34,093 nt of DNA from Spirosoma profusum (GTDB taxonomy: Bacteria > Bacteroidota > Bacteroidia > Cytophagales > Spirosomataceae), in NCBI RefSeq assembly GCF_014699005.1, contig NZ_JACWZY010000052.1:1-34093 (forward strand), read 5' to 3'. Within the stretch, counting starts at the first letter, position 1, and every line of letters starts with the position of its first letter. The notes beneath the pieces are model-generated. The model saw only the letters and a program-made list of their open reading frames with translations, was not told the DNA's origin and did not search any database. Below, piece after piece: positions 1 through 8,469 of this stretch. The translations under genes were made by a program, and so were the position numbers.

Positions 1-321
1 AAAATAAACGCAGTTAACCACACCAATACCCTTGATGATACCGTGTTGATTACCAGAGTATTGTCGCCTAATTCCTTGGATTTTAGTAGCATGAATCTTT
101 TCCAGCACTATGTCATCAAAGATCACATAGCCTTCGAGTCGACTGCTAAAAAGTGGACTGACTTTCTCCCACAACAGTCGGGGAGTGAGTTTTTCTTCTT
201 TGAGGTATCGATGAACATCATCGTGAGAAAGATCGGCAAAGTGATCGGCCAGATTGGTGCAGGTATAGTTAATCTGACTAGAGAGTAAGTACTGGCAGTA
301 TAACTCGCGAGTTGTTGTCAT
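1..321 (-). CDS. IS701-like (IS4-superfamily) transposase, N-terminal part, cut by window edge
   Basis: The frame stays open from an ATG at 321 to the window edge (107 codons seen), so the C-terminus lies outside. The visible protein starts MTTTRELYCQYLLSSQ and contains KEEKLTPRLLWEKV, then GYVIFDDIVLEKI, RRQYSGNQHGIIKGIGVVNC. This is the layout of the N-terminal third of IS701/IS4-type DDE transposases, where the DD after the hydrophobic strand carries the first catalytic Asp. Family assignment is from recognition of these motifs. Nothing can be said about whether the full gene is intact. The inverted repeat at 363-409 just upstream may be part of the element end or a terminator of the next gene. 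Confidence 0.8.
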   Translation of the reverse strand, partial: MTTTRELYCQYLLSSQINYTCTNLADHFADLSHDDVHRYLKEEKLTPRLLWEKVSPLFSSRLEGYVIFDDIVLEKIHATKIQGIRRQYSGNQHGIIKGIGVVNCVYF

Positions 322-362
322 CTCAAAAATTAACCATTTTTATCTGTCTGCGAAAGTCTTAC

Positions 363-409
363 ATAAAATTCTCAATTATATCCTATATGACTATAGTTGA
401 GAATTTTAT
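363..409. terminator. 13-bp perfect inverted repeat (hairpin) at a gene end
   Basis: ATAAAATTCTCAA (363-375) and TTGAGAATTTTAT (397-409) are perfect inverted copies separated by 21 bp. The right arm contains the TAA stop codon of the gene at 406-699, so a hairpin forming right at that stop is plausible. The stem is AT-rich with no GC core, which is weak for an intrinsic terminator. It could instead be related to the end of the adjacent IS701-like element. Confidence 0.4.
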
Positions 410-699
410 TTTAAATCAGTTGTTGACAACTCCGTTAAGTTTAGCTCTTCCAAATACAGCTCTATCCGCTGAGAGCTGCTAAATGAACATGCACAAGTTG
501 GCTTTCCTGTTACTTTATTAAAGCATAGTTCGGCGAAGAAATTACTGAAACTATACAGCTCCCGTACCCGACTTAGATCCACTCGCTTGGTGAGAAATAC
601 CCCCCATGCTTGTAAAGCTCCTTGTTTAATGAAAAAAGGTTTTTGATCGAAGACATCACGTGAAATGTTCATTTTAGTCGAGTGGTCCAGGATGAACAT
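406..699 (-). CDS. Small hypothetical protein (97 aa)
   Basis: A 97-codon ATG-started frame with no family I recognise. The product is soluble-looking, with no signal peptide or transmembrane segment. It has a hydrophobic central part (RVRELYSFSNFFAELCF), two Cys close together (TCACSF) and a helical acidic tail (YLEELNLTELSTTDL). Its stop codon lies inside the inverted repeat 363-409. It sits between an IS701-like transposase and a poorly coding stretch, so it may be a remnant or a short accessory gene. Function unknown. Confidence 0.4.
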   Translation of the reverse strand: MFILDHSTKMNISRDVFDQKPFFIKQGALQAWGVFLTKRVDLSRVRELYSFSNFFAELCFNKVTGKPTCACSFSSSQRIELYLEELNLTELSTTDLK

Positions 700-953
700 T
701 TAATAACATCCAACCAGGTAGGATTGATTAAATGTGTTCTAATTAATGGGAGAATGGTCCACTACCAGTTCTGTAATCCATTTGAGGCAGGCATAATTAC
801 TACCTGATCAATCCATTTAAAAAGCGGATCTGAGTTAATTCGTGACAGAGATAAACCTGCCCAGCCACCACCGCCGGGGAGCGTTGTCTGTCCTATTACG
901 AATATTGTCATAAATCCCCGCGTCCACATCAACGGTTTTTTTCTGCCACTCAG

Positions 954-1247
954 TTGAGGAACCTATACGACAACGACCGCCCCGCGTTCGACAACGTAGC
1001 CACTCAGTTTTTGACCGTGAAACAGGCCGGAGCAACGCTTGACAAACAGTGCTATTACATGGCGCATAACATCCGCAATGCCTACACCAATCAATTCAAC
1101 AACCCACTACGTGTCATTAAAAAGTATCAAAGTCTTGAAGAGAGACAAATGCTGTTGTTTTCCCTTAGCCAGGTAATTAAACCAACCGCGCGAATACAGG
1201 CCGGAATTGACTACCGCAAAGGGACGCGCTACGAAATTGACTTATAG
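954..1247 (+). CDS. Hypothetical protein or gene fragment (97 aa from TTG)
   Basis: The frame begins with TTG at 954 and is open further upstream to 855 without an ATG, so the true start is unclear and a 5'-truncated gene is possible. The residues read like real protein (DNDRPAFDNVATQFLTV, then RNAYTNQFNNPLRVIKKYQS, ending RKGTRYEIDL) but I recognise no family. An antisense frame (835-1035) overlaps its beginning; it is rich in Arg and Trp and looks like a shadow. It is convergent with the gene at 1411-1956. Confidence 0.35.
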   Translation: MRNLYDNDRPAFDNVATQFLTVKQAGATLDKQCYYMAHNIRNAYTNQFNNPLRVIKKYQSLEERQMLLFSLSQVIKPTARIQAGIDYRKGTRYEIDL

Positions 1248-1410
1248 GGAGGGGTAGGTAAAATCTTTATAAGTAAGACAGTTCACGACCGCTAGTCCAG
1301 TTAAAAAGAAACGCGGTCAAAATTCAGAGGGGGGTAATGGCAGTTATCATATGATTAAATCCTAATCCCAAAAATGGAGCCTTTCATGAGAATTAGGAAT
1401 TAACTATACT

Positions 1411-1956
1411 TTACAAGCGCGGTAATATTTCAAAATCAATTAATTGAATGATTGAATGTATTTTATCCTTCGCTTCTTCCCAATCATCGGTTGGGTCGTA
1501 AAGCCTTTGTAAAATCGCTCTGAAATTTATCACGGCCTCTGAGGTACTGCCAAGTAATCCTTGTTTTACTTCACTTAGTGGATAATCCTGGCGAGATGCA
1601 TATAGAATGTACCCATAATAATAAACCTCACCGATCCATTGATCCGCCTGTGTTATAAAATGATTTGATAGATCTACAAATAAGTTGGTTATATCACTTA
1701 TTGCCAATAAGTGTTTTTCTGCTAGGTAGCCGCTTATATCAGTTGGAATCTGATTCATGTAAACAGGGCCGATATTCTCATTAGTTAGAAACATCAACAT
1801 CCTCTTGGACACAGCCTTGACCTCTTCCCCTCCCAATTCTGGCAAAGCGTTTAAAATCAGATTATAGCTGTTTTCATAATTTTCTAGTTTTATGGCAGAG
1901 TTATTTACTCTTAGCTGGTTTAAATGTTGAAGAGCGTTTTCAATTTTAGTATCCAT
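1411..1956 (-). CDS. Hypothetical alpha-helical protein (181 aa)
   Basis: An ATG-started 181-residue frame. The protein is predicted mostly helical and soluble: acidic, rich in Leu/Ile/Asn, no signal peptide, no Cys clusters. It has amphipathic stretches such as LQHLNQLRVNNSAIKLENYE near the N-terminus and DWEEAKDKIHSIIQLIDFEI at the C-terminus, and an aromatic centre (GEVYYYGYILYASRQ). I recognise no domain. Size, composition and isolation beside insertion sequences would suit an accessory gene such as an immunity protein, but nothing in the sequence proves this. It is AT-richer than the metabolic genes to its right. Confidence 0.6.
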   Translation of the reverse strand: MDTKIENALQHLNQLRVNNSAIKLENYENSYNLILNALPELGGEEVKAVSKRMLMFLTNENIGPVYMNQIPTDISGYLAEKHLLAISDITNLFVDLSNHFITQADQWIGEVYYYGYILYASRQDYPLSEVKQGLLGSTSEAVINFRAILQRLYDPTDDWEEAKDKIHSIIQLIDFEILPRL

Positions 1957-2096
1957 TCCGAATAAATAAGTGCTTATCTGATTTATTGCTCACCTTTTGT
2001 TAAGCATAGACAGAGTGGAATCATACTCTAATTGCTTGTCGCAATAAATGCCCCATTCACGAGTCAATAAACCAGGTATGTATTACGGAGATGATG

Positions 2097-2110
2097 CTGG
2101 TTCAGCGTCA
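2097..2110 (+). repeat. ISL3 terminal inverted repeat, end beyond the transposase stop
   Basis: CTGGTTCAGCGTCA, a perfect inverted match to 3789-3802. The TGA stop of the transposase (complement of 2108-2110) is embedded in it. Confidence 0.85.
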
Positions 2111-3763
2111 ATTTGGGGGACCAGTCCTAGTTCGGGCCAATACCCGGATGCGTAGCAGATCGAAACTGGCTTTGCCGTACATCTGCCGTTTTAGCGTTTT
2201 GAGCCGATTTACCTGCCCCTCCGTCTGGCCATTACTCCAAACGGAGCCAATAGCTTGCTCCACCGCTGCATAATCTTGACGAAGACCCTTCACAAAATTG
2301 CTCAACCCGGCCGAGGCACTTGCTTCCTGACACCACTGCGCCAAATCATCGGGCTTTTTGTCCTTGATCATCACCTTGAAACGCAAACTTAAGTCGCGCA
2401 CCTGACGGATAGCCTCGTTTTGGCCTACCAGTTGACCCAAAAAGGCCCGCTCCCTCTCCGGCCAATCGCATTCGGGCTGCCCCAAGAACCGACTTACTTG
2501 GCGGCTAGAGTAACGAACTCCTTTTTGAGCAGGCGGTAGGGCGGGTACTTGGGCTAAGCGCGGATAATCCGCTAAGAAGGTGGTCAGGATCGTGTATTCT
2601 CCATTGTAGCCCTGGGCTTTAATCTCCTCTAGGAGTACTTTGACATTGGTTTCTCCCTCTAACCAACGCTTTCGCAGGTAAGCTTCATAGGTCAGCAGGT
2701 TCGATCGCTTTGGCTTGGGGCGAGGTACGAATTGGTCTTGTCGAAAATACTGCTTAATGGTATTACGAGCCGTTCCCAAATGGCGGGCGACGGCCCGGAT
2801 ACCATGCCCCTCTCGCTGCAATTCTTTCGTCCGTTGGTAAACGGCATACCGTTTCTCAGTAGGTATTGGCTGGTCTTGGGTTGATGAAAGGACTGGTCGC
2901 TCGGTGGTGGGTTGTGGTAAATCCGTTTCTGTTAAGGCCTCAACAGTTGTAACGTCTTGATTGTCTGATGGCTGAGCACTTGCCAGAGCCGCTTCCTGGA
3001 TGGCAGGCCGCTGAGTATCCAAAAACCGCTCAACCGCTTCGGATAGGTTTTTGAGCAAATGCCACCGGTCAGCCACTTGAACAGCATCAGGACAAGCGGT
3101 GGCGATAGCACTGGCATACACACTCGACCGATCACGAGTTACCAACTCAATGCCAGGATGTTCCCAAAGCCAATTCTCCAGCGTCTTCCCGTCTCGATCC
3201 GGTAACAGGTCGATGGGTTTATGCCCGTCTAGATCAATTAGAATCGTGCCATAGTTCCGCCCTTTCTTGAATGCGAAATCATCAACGCCTAATCGCTTGG
3301 GGGTTTCCATTACCGGCCGTGGGGTTTTGCGGATGACACGCAGGAGGGTCGAGGCACTAACCGACTGGCCAATAGTATGGCATAAGCGAGCCCCCGGCTT
3401 GGCACCAGCCTGTAAGCCAATGGTCTGGATCTGTTGATCCGCTCTGGTAAGTCGTCGAGCATAGGGCTTGCAGACCGAATGGCATAATTGAGCAAATACT
3501 TTGCGAGGACAGTCGGCTAGTGGGCAGAAAAACTTGCGCAGCCGCACTTGGAGCTTGATGCGTTTACCACTCATAGGTAGGTCGGCCAAGGTGCGCTGGT
3601 AGAAACTATGCACTCGGTTGGTGGGCGTCTGACAGAGCGGGCAAGTACCAACCGCATCGGTGGCGATCATCCCAATAACCAGGGAGTCGTCAGCGAATTG
3701 CTGGTTGCAGAACAAGAATCCTGGAGGTAAGAGTGGGGACAGGTCCATACCCCCTTCAACCAA
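2108..3763 (-). CDS. ISL3-family DDE transposase
   Basis: Full-length (551 aa) transposase that mobilises the surrounding element by a cut-and-paste DDE reaction. It has an N-terminal zinc-binding part (CPLCQTPTNRVHSFYQR, then CPLADCPRKVFAQL at about residues 40-90). The catalytic domain shows LGVDDFAFKKGRNYGTILID, VTRDRSSVYASAI, and ADRWHLLKNLSEAVERFL. A helical insert of variable sequence follows, then GSVWSNGQTEGQVNRLKTLK near the C-terminus, where the Glu of the triad sits. MYGKASFDLLRIRVL ends the conserved region. The frame is uninterrupted and carries none of the 16-bp insertions seen in the IS256 and IS3 genes. A start at the sixth codon (ATG, MDLSPLL) is an alternative. Confidence 0.93.
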   Translation of the reverse strand: MVEGGMDLSPLLPPGFLFCNQQFADDSLVIGMIATDAVGTCPLCQTPTNRVHSFYQRTLADLPMSGKRIKLQVRLRKFFCPLADCPRKVFAQLCHSVCKPYARRLTRADQQIQTIGLQAGAKPGARLCHTIGQSVSASTLLRVIRKTPRPVMETPKRLGVDDFAFKKGRNYGTILIDLDGHKPIDLLPDRDGKTLENWLWEHPGIELVTRDRSSVYASAIATACPDAVQVADRWHLLKNLSEAVERFLDTQRPAIQEAALASAQPSDNQDVTTVEALTETDLPQPTTERPVLSSTQDQPIPTEKRYAVYQRTKELQREGHGIRAVARHLGTARNTIKQYFRQDQFVPRPKPKRSNLLTYEAYLRKRWLEGETNVKVLLEEIKAQGYNGEYTILTTFLADYPRLAQVPALPPAQKGVRYSSRQVSRFLGQPECDWPERERAFLGQLVGQNEAIRQVRDLSLRFKVMIKDKKPDDLAQWCQEASASAGLSNFVKGLRQDYAAVEQAIGSVWSNGQTEGQVNRLKTLKRQMYGKASFDLLRIRVLARTRTGPPN

Positions 3764-3788
3764 GAAAACTACCAGGATTCACCTAAAG

Positions 3789-3802
3789 TGACGCTGAACC
3801 AG
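3789..3802 (-). repeat. ISL3 terminal inverted repeat, transposase-proximal end
   Basis: TGACGCTGAACCAG, the partner of the repeat at 2097-2110. It lies 26 bp upstream of the transposase start and 15 bp from the stop of the truncated reductase. Confidence 0.85.
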
Positions 3803-3817
3803 TTTACTTCGAAATAC

Positions 3818-4063
3818 TCATGCCTTTGTGGTCAGCAAAACAACCCCATCTAATACTATAAACTGGTTCAGTGTCGAAATGGGAACGGTGGCCTCCAGGG
3901 TAATTCCGTCAGTACAATCAAGGATTATCTTGACGCCGTCGGTTTCCGACCGCCTAGCCTGACGCCCACGAATCAGGATAACTTCTTTACCTGCCTGCTT
4001 CAGCAACACAGCTAAGGTCATACCAATGGCACCGACGCCAATAATGTAGATAGGCTTTTGCAT
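3818..4063 (-). pseudogene. Ketopantoate reductase-like (PanE/ApbA) gene, 3' part missing
   Basis: Only the N-terminal 81 residues remain. MQKPIYIIGVGAIGMTLAVL holds the Rossmann GxGxxG (GVGAIG) that binds NADP, followed by GKEVILIRGRQARR and ending VVLLTTKA. In 2-dehydropantoate 2-reductases TTKA is followed by about 200 more residues (substrate domain), all absent here. The frame meets TGA directly after TTKA, 15 bp before the ISL3 end, so the break is just inside the non-IS side. It starts 9 bp after the stop of the methyltransferase, so it was probably the second gene of a two-gene unit. It is surely non-functional as pantoate-type reductase. Confidence 0.8.
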
Positions 4064-4072
4064 GAAATGAGA

Positions 4073-4852
4073 TTAGGATTCAAGTGGTTTTACGGCGACA
4101 AAACGAAGGCGTTTATAGTCAGCGAACCAGTGTCCGTCGCGAAAATTGGTGGGGCGAAGCTGGTTGTTTACGGTCGCTAATACGGTTTGTCGGTCTTGAT
4201 CAGAGAGAGCGGTCAAAAGGTCCCCTCGAAACATGGTAATCCAGTCACTTAGCCCGGTTTCCGGATCAGTCAGCGGGGTGTCCCGGTCAAAAAACTGCGC
4301 TAGCGTGATGGAAAAACCAGCCGTCTCCAGCGTCGTTGTGTACTCGCCAACGCTCGGAAAGAAATTCAGATTTACCGGTTGTTTCTTGCCCAACTCAGTC
4401 AAGGCATTCGCTAATGCGTTCAGAATGCGTGCTACGTTACCCCGACCTCCCAGTTCAGCGACGAAACGACCGCCCGGTTTGAGCGCGTTGAAAACAGCCG
4501 CCAGGACGGATGGTTGCTCTGTTTCGTTGATCCAGTGGAGTGTAGCATTGCTAAACAGAGCATCGAACGGCTGATCCGTACCAAAATCTCGGGCATCACC
4601 CTGCTGAAAGCTGAGATGGGGAAAAGACTCCCGGGCTTTGGCAATCATGGAAAGCGAGGCATCCAGACCGATGACTTCGGCCCCACGTTCGGCGATTCGG
4701 GCGGTAAGTTCTCCAGTACCGCAGCCAAGGTCAAGGATGCGTTCACCCGGCTGTGGGTCAAGTAACTTCAATACGTCTACCCCAAAATGAAAGACAAAGG
4801 CGTGTTTTTGCTGATAAAGATCTGCATTCCAGGAGCGATTCGATGGATTCAT
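4073..4852 (-). CDS. Class I SAM-dependent methyltransferase (trans-aconitate methyltransferase-like)
   Basis: Small-molecule methyltransferase with a Rossmann fold. Motif I is ILDLGCGTGELTARIAERGA, followed by VIGLDAS (acidic end of strand 2, binds the ribose of SAM). FDALFSNATLHWI corresponds to motif post-II/IV, and LKPGGRFVAELGG to the motif after it. These match the Tam/UbiE-like group (Methyltransf_11/25). The substrate cannot be told. I chose the internal ATG at 4852 (MNPSNRSWNADLYQQKHAF), because relatives begin a few residues before the W-N-A-x-L-Y segment. An upstream in-frame ATG at 4897 would add 15 residues of no obvious function. It lies downstream of the hydrolase and immediately upstream of the broken reductase. 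Confidence 0.88.
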   Translation of the reverse strand: MNPSNRSWNADLYQQKHAFVFHFGVDVLKLLDPQPGERILDLGCGTGELTARIAERGAEVIGLDASLSMIAKARESFPHLSFQQGDARDFGTDQPFDALFSNATLHWINETEQPSVLAAVFNALKPGGRFVAELGGRGNVARILNALANALTELGKKQPVNLNFFPSVGEYTTTLETAGFSITLAQFFDRDTPLTDPETGLSDWITMFRGDLLTALSDQDRQTVLATVNNQLRPTNFRDGHWFADYKRLRFVAVKPLES

Positions 4853-4928
4853 GGACGATGAATGACTAGTAATTATGGATAGACAGTCGTTGGACATAAC
4901 GTATCATTCTGGTCAATAAACGCATTTG

Positions 4929-6834
4929 TTAGGGTAACCAAGAAACTTCCACGAATGAGTCACTGTACAGCCGATGACGTGCCGGTTTAAAATCCGTGTT
5001 TCGCGCTTTATAGATATTTTCCACGAACGTTTGCGGATTTAGATCGATCAGCGGAAACCAACTGCTTTGCACCTGAATCATGACCCGATGCCCTTTTTTA
5101 AAGGTGTGCAGTACATCCTGAAGCGGGAAGGTTACCTCCGTAATCTGATTCGTTGTAAAGGGCTCCGGCTTCTCAAAGCTATGGCGAAACCGTCCACGCA
5201 TAACATCAGCCCTGACCAGCTGCTGATAGTTCGCTAACTGCCTGTTGGGGTTGGGCAAATAGGGGTGATTGGGTTCGTCGGGTGGATACACATCAATCAG
5301 CTTCACGACCCAGTCGGCATCGGTACCCGTGGTACTAACTTTCAGCCGGACTGTTATCGCTCCGCCTACGGTCAGATTCTCCGGCAGAATGTCCGTTTTA
5401 AACGTCAGTACGTCGGGTCGTTCGCTGGCAAACCGCTGATCGGCCGACATATAGCTGGCCAATGCACTGAAATCGGGTTCAGCCGTCAGGCTCGCTTCGC
5501 TATAAGGAACAGGATGAGCTGGATTACTGGTATATTCCTGAAAGCGAATGGGCTTAGTTGTCTGCGCGCTTAGCTGACCATTGGACGTTAAATACCACCT
5601 TAACGAACGGCTGGTCGATGCGGGCCAGCTAGAAAAGGTTCGCCAGCCCTTTAACCCTGTATCGAACAGATAGACGTTAGGTAGCCCCGTTTTGCCGTCA
5701 CCAGCCCCTTTCAGATAATGGTGAAAAAAGGGGGCTTCAATGGTGCGTTGGTAATAGGTCGCCAGACTGTCGCCAAAATATAGATCATTGTGCAGGGTAT
5801 GGCCTGTTTCTTCCGACCAGCCCCGATGGCCAAACGGCCCCATCACCAGCATTGGCCGCGATTCCGGACTTTTTTGAGCCAGCGTTTTGTAAATACTCAG
5901 TGGCCCGTACAGGTCTTCGGCATCGAACCAGCCCCCAACGACTAACATCGCGGGCCGAATGTGCTGCAGATGAGGCAGAATGTTACGTTCCTGCCAGAAT
6001 TGATCGTAAGTAGGATGCGCCACCGTTTGCTGCCAAAACACATTTCGGGCTAGATACTGCCGGGCGTTGGCCAACGGACCCAGCTGCTGGTGCCACGTAA
6101 ATTCGGTCTGGTCTCCCGTTTGTATCCAGTCCTTGAGGAACCAGGGTGTTGTGGTTGGACTAGCTGGACCGTTACCAAATAATGGATAAGCTAATAACGC
6201 CACCTGCGTGAAGGCTCCATTGTGGTGAATATCTTCCCGAAAAAAATCGGCAATCGGTGCTTGGGGGGATGATGCTTTCAGGGCCGGATGCGCGTTAATC
6301 GAACCCGCCATGGCGTAAAACCCCGCATAGCTCATGCCCCACAATCCGACCCGACCGTGTATGATAAGGTACGTGGCTGAGTAGCCAGTCAATAGTGTCA
6401 TATGTATCCGTACTTTCGTCGATCGCGCTAGCGGTTGATGGATTCGGGCGGTCACTGACAACCGGCGTCATGTTGGTCCAATGCCCTTCGGAAGCCCATC
6501 GGCCGCGTACATCCTGATAGACAAAAATGTACCCATCGGCCTGTAGCGTGGGCGATGGTCCCAGGGCGTCTTTATACTGCTGGGGACCATACGGCGTCGA
6601 CCCAAAACAAGTCCGTTGCATCAGAAATGGGTAGGTATTCCTGGTCGACGCACAGCGGGGCACATAAACGGCGGTGTATAGTTTAACGCCATCGCGCATG
6701 GGGATCTGGTATTCAACTTTTTGATACTGTTCGCGCACTGTATTTGCCAGACAGGCAGCTGTAGACAGCCATATCGATAAAAAAGTGGTAAACGCTGCGA
6801 TCATCCAAACCGCTCGCCAGTGTAGAGGTTTCAA
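4929..6834 (-). pseudogene. CocE/NonD-family (peptidase S15-like) secreted hydrolase, frameshifted
   Basis: Two overlapping frames together give one protein of about 635 aa. The first (6834 to about 6360) has a signal peptide (FTTFLSIWLSTAACLA) and MRDGVKLYTAVYVP. It ends properly at DTIDWLLSHVPYH and then goes out of frame. The second carries GRVGLWGMSYAGFYA (nucleophile Ser in GxSYxG), VVGGWFDAEDLYG (Asp), GPFGHRGW (His) and the C-terminal jelly-roll. The bases between VPYH and GRVG hold one base too many (ACAC before GGT). Family members hydrolyse ester or amide bonds (alpha-amino-acid ester hydrolase or X-Pro peptidase type). The start is TTG at 6834, overlapping the regulator's TGA as TTGA with AAGG just upstream, implying translational coupling. 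A sequencing error is possible; otherwise the gene is inactivated. Confidence 0.85.
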
Positions 6835-8270
6835 GTCCTTACCTGTTGGTGAATAAGCTGTCCAATCGTTTGCAGCCCCCAGGCCACGCGTTCGTCAAAG
6901 GGCAGGCCGTAGCTAAGCCGCATACAGTTGGCGTACTGCGGCTGAAGACTAAATAAACGGCCCGGCATGATGCTGATTTTATACGGAGCCAGTTGATCGG
7001 CAAGCACCAGCGTATCAACCCGGGCATCGGTTTCTACCCATAAAGTGAAGCCACCTTGTGGTTCGCTGATGCGCGTGCCAGCAGGGAAATGGGCCCGAAT
7101 CGTCTGCTGGTAGCGTTGGCAGTTGCTTTTCAGCTGCTGCCGGAGCCGACGCAAATGCAATTCATACCGGTCGTTGGCCAGAAAATTAGCGACGGCCTGC
7201 TGGGTGATACCCGGTGAGAACCCGGCCTGGTACCGCTTAACCTGAAGCAACGCGTCAAAATAGCGTCCTGGCGCTACCCACCCCACCCGGTAACCAGGAG
7301 CCAGGGTTTTACTGACGGACCCACACCATAAGACCAGCCCCTGCCGGTCGAAAGCTTTACAGGGGAGTGGGCGATCCGGGCCAAAATGAAGGTCGCCGTA
7401 GAGATCATCTTCAATGAGGGGTACCTGATAGGTTTCCATCAACTGCACCAGCCGTTGTTTATGGGCATTTGGCATACAGCAGCCAAGCGGGTTGCTGAAG
7501 TTGGGTACCAGCAAACAAGCCTGTACCTGTCCGGCTTGCAAATGACGTTCCAGTACGTTCAGATCAACGCCCGTCAGGGCGTCAGTCGGTAGTTCGAGTA
7601 CCTTCAGGCCCAGTGAGAGAATCGTTTGAAGGATGCCAAAATAGATTGGGCTTTCTACGGCAACGGTATCGCCCGGCTGGGTAATGGCCTTCAGGCATAA
7701 GGTCAGGGCGGCTGTGCACCCCTCCGTTGTAATGATCTCTTCGTCGGTTAGCTGACTACCCCAGAACAGCGCATACCGGGCAATCTGCCGACGTAAAGCC
7801 GCATTGCCCGTGATCAACTCGTACTCGATTCCACCGTGGGGCAGTTCGCGCTGAGCCTGCTGGAGCGCCTTCATTAACTTAGTAACCGGCAATAGCGAGG
7901 GGGCAGGTACACTCAGTGAAAAAGGAAGCCAGCCGGGTTGCCGCTGCTGGTGCATCAATCTCAACAGAATCAACTCCTGATCCGATTGAAGCGGCTGGTT
8001 AGCTATAGCCTGAGGTGTCGATCGGCGTGGCACAGTACCCAACCGCTCGATCAGCGTTCGGACGTAGTAGCCCGACTGAGGACGGGCCTCGACCAATCCT
8101 TCGGCTTCCAGACAATAATAGGCTTGCTGAACGGTATTGATGCTAACGCCCAGTTCCTGGCTAAGCATACGCACGGATGGGAGCTTGTCGCCCTCCGCAA
8201 GCGTACCCCCTCGTAACTTAGTGCCTAATTGACGAGCGATCTGCTGATACCTGGGAGTCGATACACGCAT
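6831..8270 (-). CDS. MocR-type (GntR-family) transcriptional regulator with aminotransferase domain
   Basis: A 479-aa fusion. Residues 1-72 form a GntR winged helix (YQQIARQLGTKLRGG, GDKLPSVRMLSQELGVS, NTVQQAYYCLEAEGLVE). The rest is a fold-type I PLP domain with TEGCTAALTLCLKAI, VPNFSNPLGCCMPNAHK, EDDLYGDLHFG and SVSKTLAPGYRVGWVAPG, whose Lys is the expected PLP-binding residue. MocR regulators sense PLP or amino-acid-derived ligands and usually control a neighbouring divergent gene. Here that is the class V aminotransferase at 8470, across a promoter region full of CTGTAYGG half-sites. The stop overlaps the start of the hydrolase. The ligand is not inferable. Confidence 0.93.
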   Translation of the reverse strand: MRVSTPRYQQIARQLGTKLRGGTLAEGDKLPSVRMLSQELGVSINTVQQAYYCLEAEGLVEARPQSGYYVRTLIERLGTVPRRSTPQAIANQPLQSDQELILLRLMHQQRQPGWLPFSLSVPAPSLLPVTKLMKALQQAQRELPHGGIEYELITGNAALRRQIARYALFWGSQLTDEEIITTEGCTAALTLCLKAITQPGDTVAVESPIYFGILQTILSLGLKVLELPTDALTGVDLNVLERHLQAGQVQACLLVPNFSNPLGCCMPNAHKQRLVQLMETYQVPLIEDDLYGDLHFGPDRPLPCKAFDRQGLVLWCGSVSKTLAPGYRVGWVAPGRYFDALLQVKRYQAGFSPGITQQAVANFLANDRYELHLRRLRQQLKSNCQRYQQTIRAHFPAGTRISEPQGGFTLWVETDARVDTLVLADQLAPYKISIMPGRLFSLQPQYANCMRLSYGLPFDERVAWGLQTIGQLIHQQVRT

Positions 8271-8325
8271 AGACGAGATGGAATGCTACTCATTTTGATT
8301 TACCCGACAAAAGTAGTCGTCCCGT

Positions 8326-8447
8326 CTGTACGGATTACCATACAGATTTCGCCAAATTAGCCCGTACAGTTTCTGGGGTTTTCCCAATACTTCTCCAGGC
8401 AATCTGTATGGTTCCGTAACTAGGAAAGTGTATCTGTTTCCGTACAT
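8326..8447. promoter_or_regulatory. Divergent promoter region with repeated CTGTAYGG half-sites (candidate MocR operators)
   Basis: Between the MocR gene and the divergent aminotransferase, the half-site CTGTAYGG (or its complement CCRTACAG) occurs at 8326-8333, 8338-8345, 8362-8369 and 8404-8411. A near-match CCGTACAT lies at 8440-8447 and CCGTAAC at 8414-8420. The first two form an inverted pair with a 4-bp spacer. Spaced half-site arrays are typical of MocR/GntR binding. That this regulator binds here is inference from position and symmetry. Confidence 0.6.
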
Positions 8448-8469
8448 CCTTGTGGCTTTTTTTTGCACT

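Larger units (their letters stand above)
2097..3802. mobile_element. ISL3-family insertion sequence, apparently intact
   Basis: The element is bounded by 14-bp perfect inverted ends, CTGGTTCAGCGTCA at 2097-2110 and its complement at 3789-3802, with a few further matching bases inside. It contains a single full-length transposase gene on the minus strand. The outer boundary is uncertain by 2 bp (GG-start at 2099 is also possible). I see no 8-bp target duplication at either choice, and the right flank is a truncated gene whose missing part is not on the left. The insertion was therefore followed by deletion or recombination. Confidence 0.85.

Noticed and set aside
865..885. CCGCCGGGGAGCG resembling the 16-bp insertion sequence
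   Set aside because: The spacing differs, the left half does not match, and no gene with a repairable frame surrounds it.
835..1035. Minus-strand 66-codon frame
   Set aside because: Arg/Trp-rich, no recognisable features, and overlaps the more protein-like plus-strand frame.
4660..4700. CGTTCGGCGATTCGG similar to copy D of the 16-mer
   Set aside because: It encodes A-R-I-A-E-R-G of the methyltransferase, normal family sequence in an intact frame.
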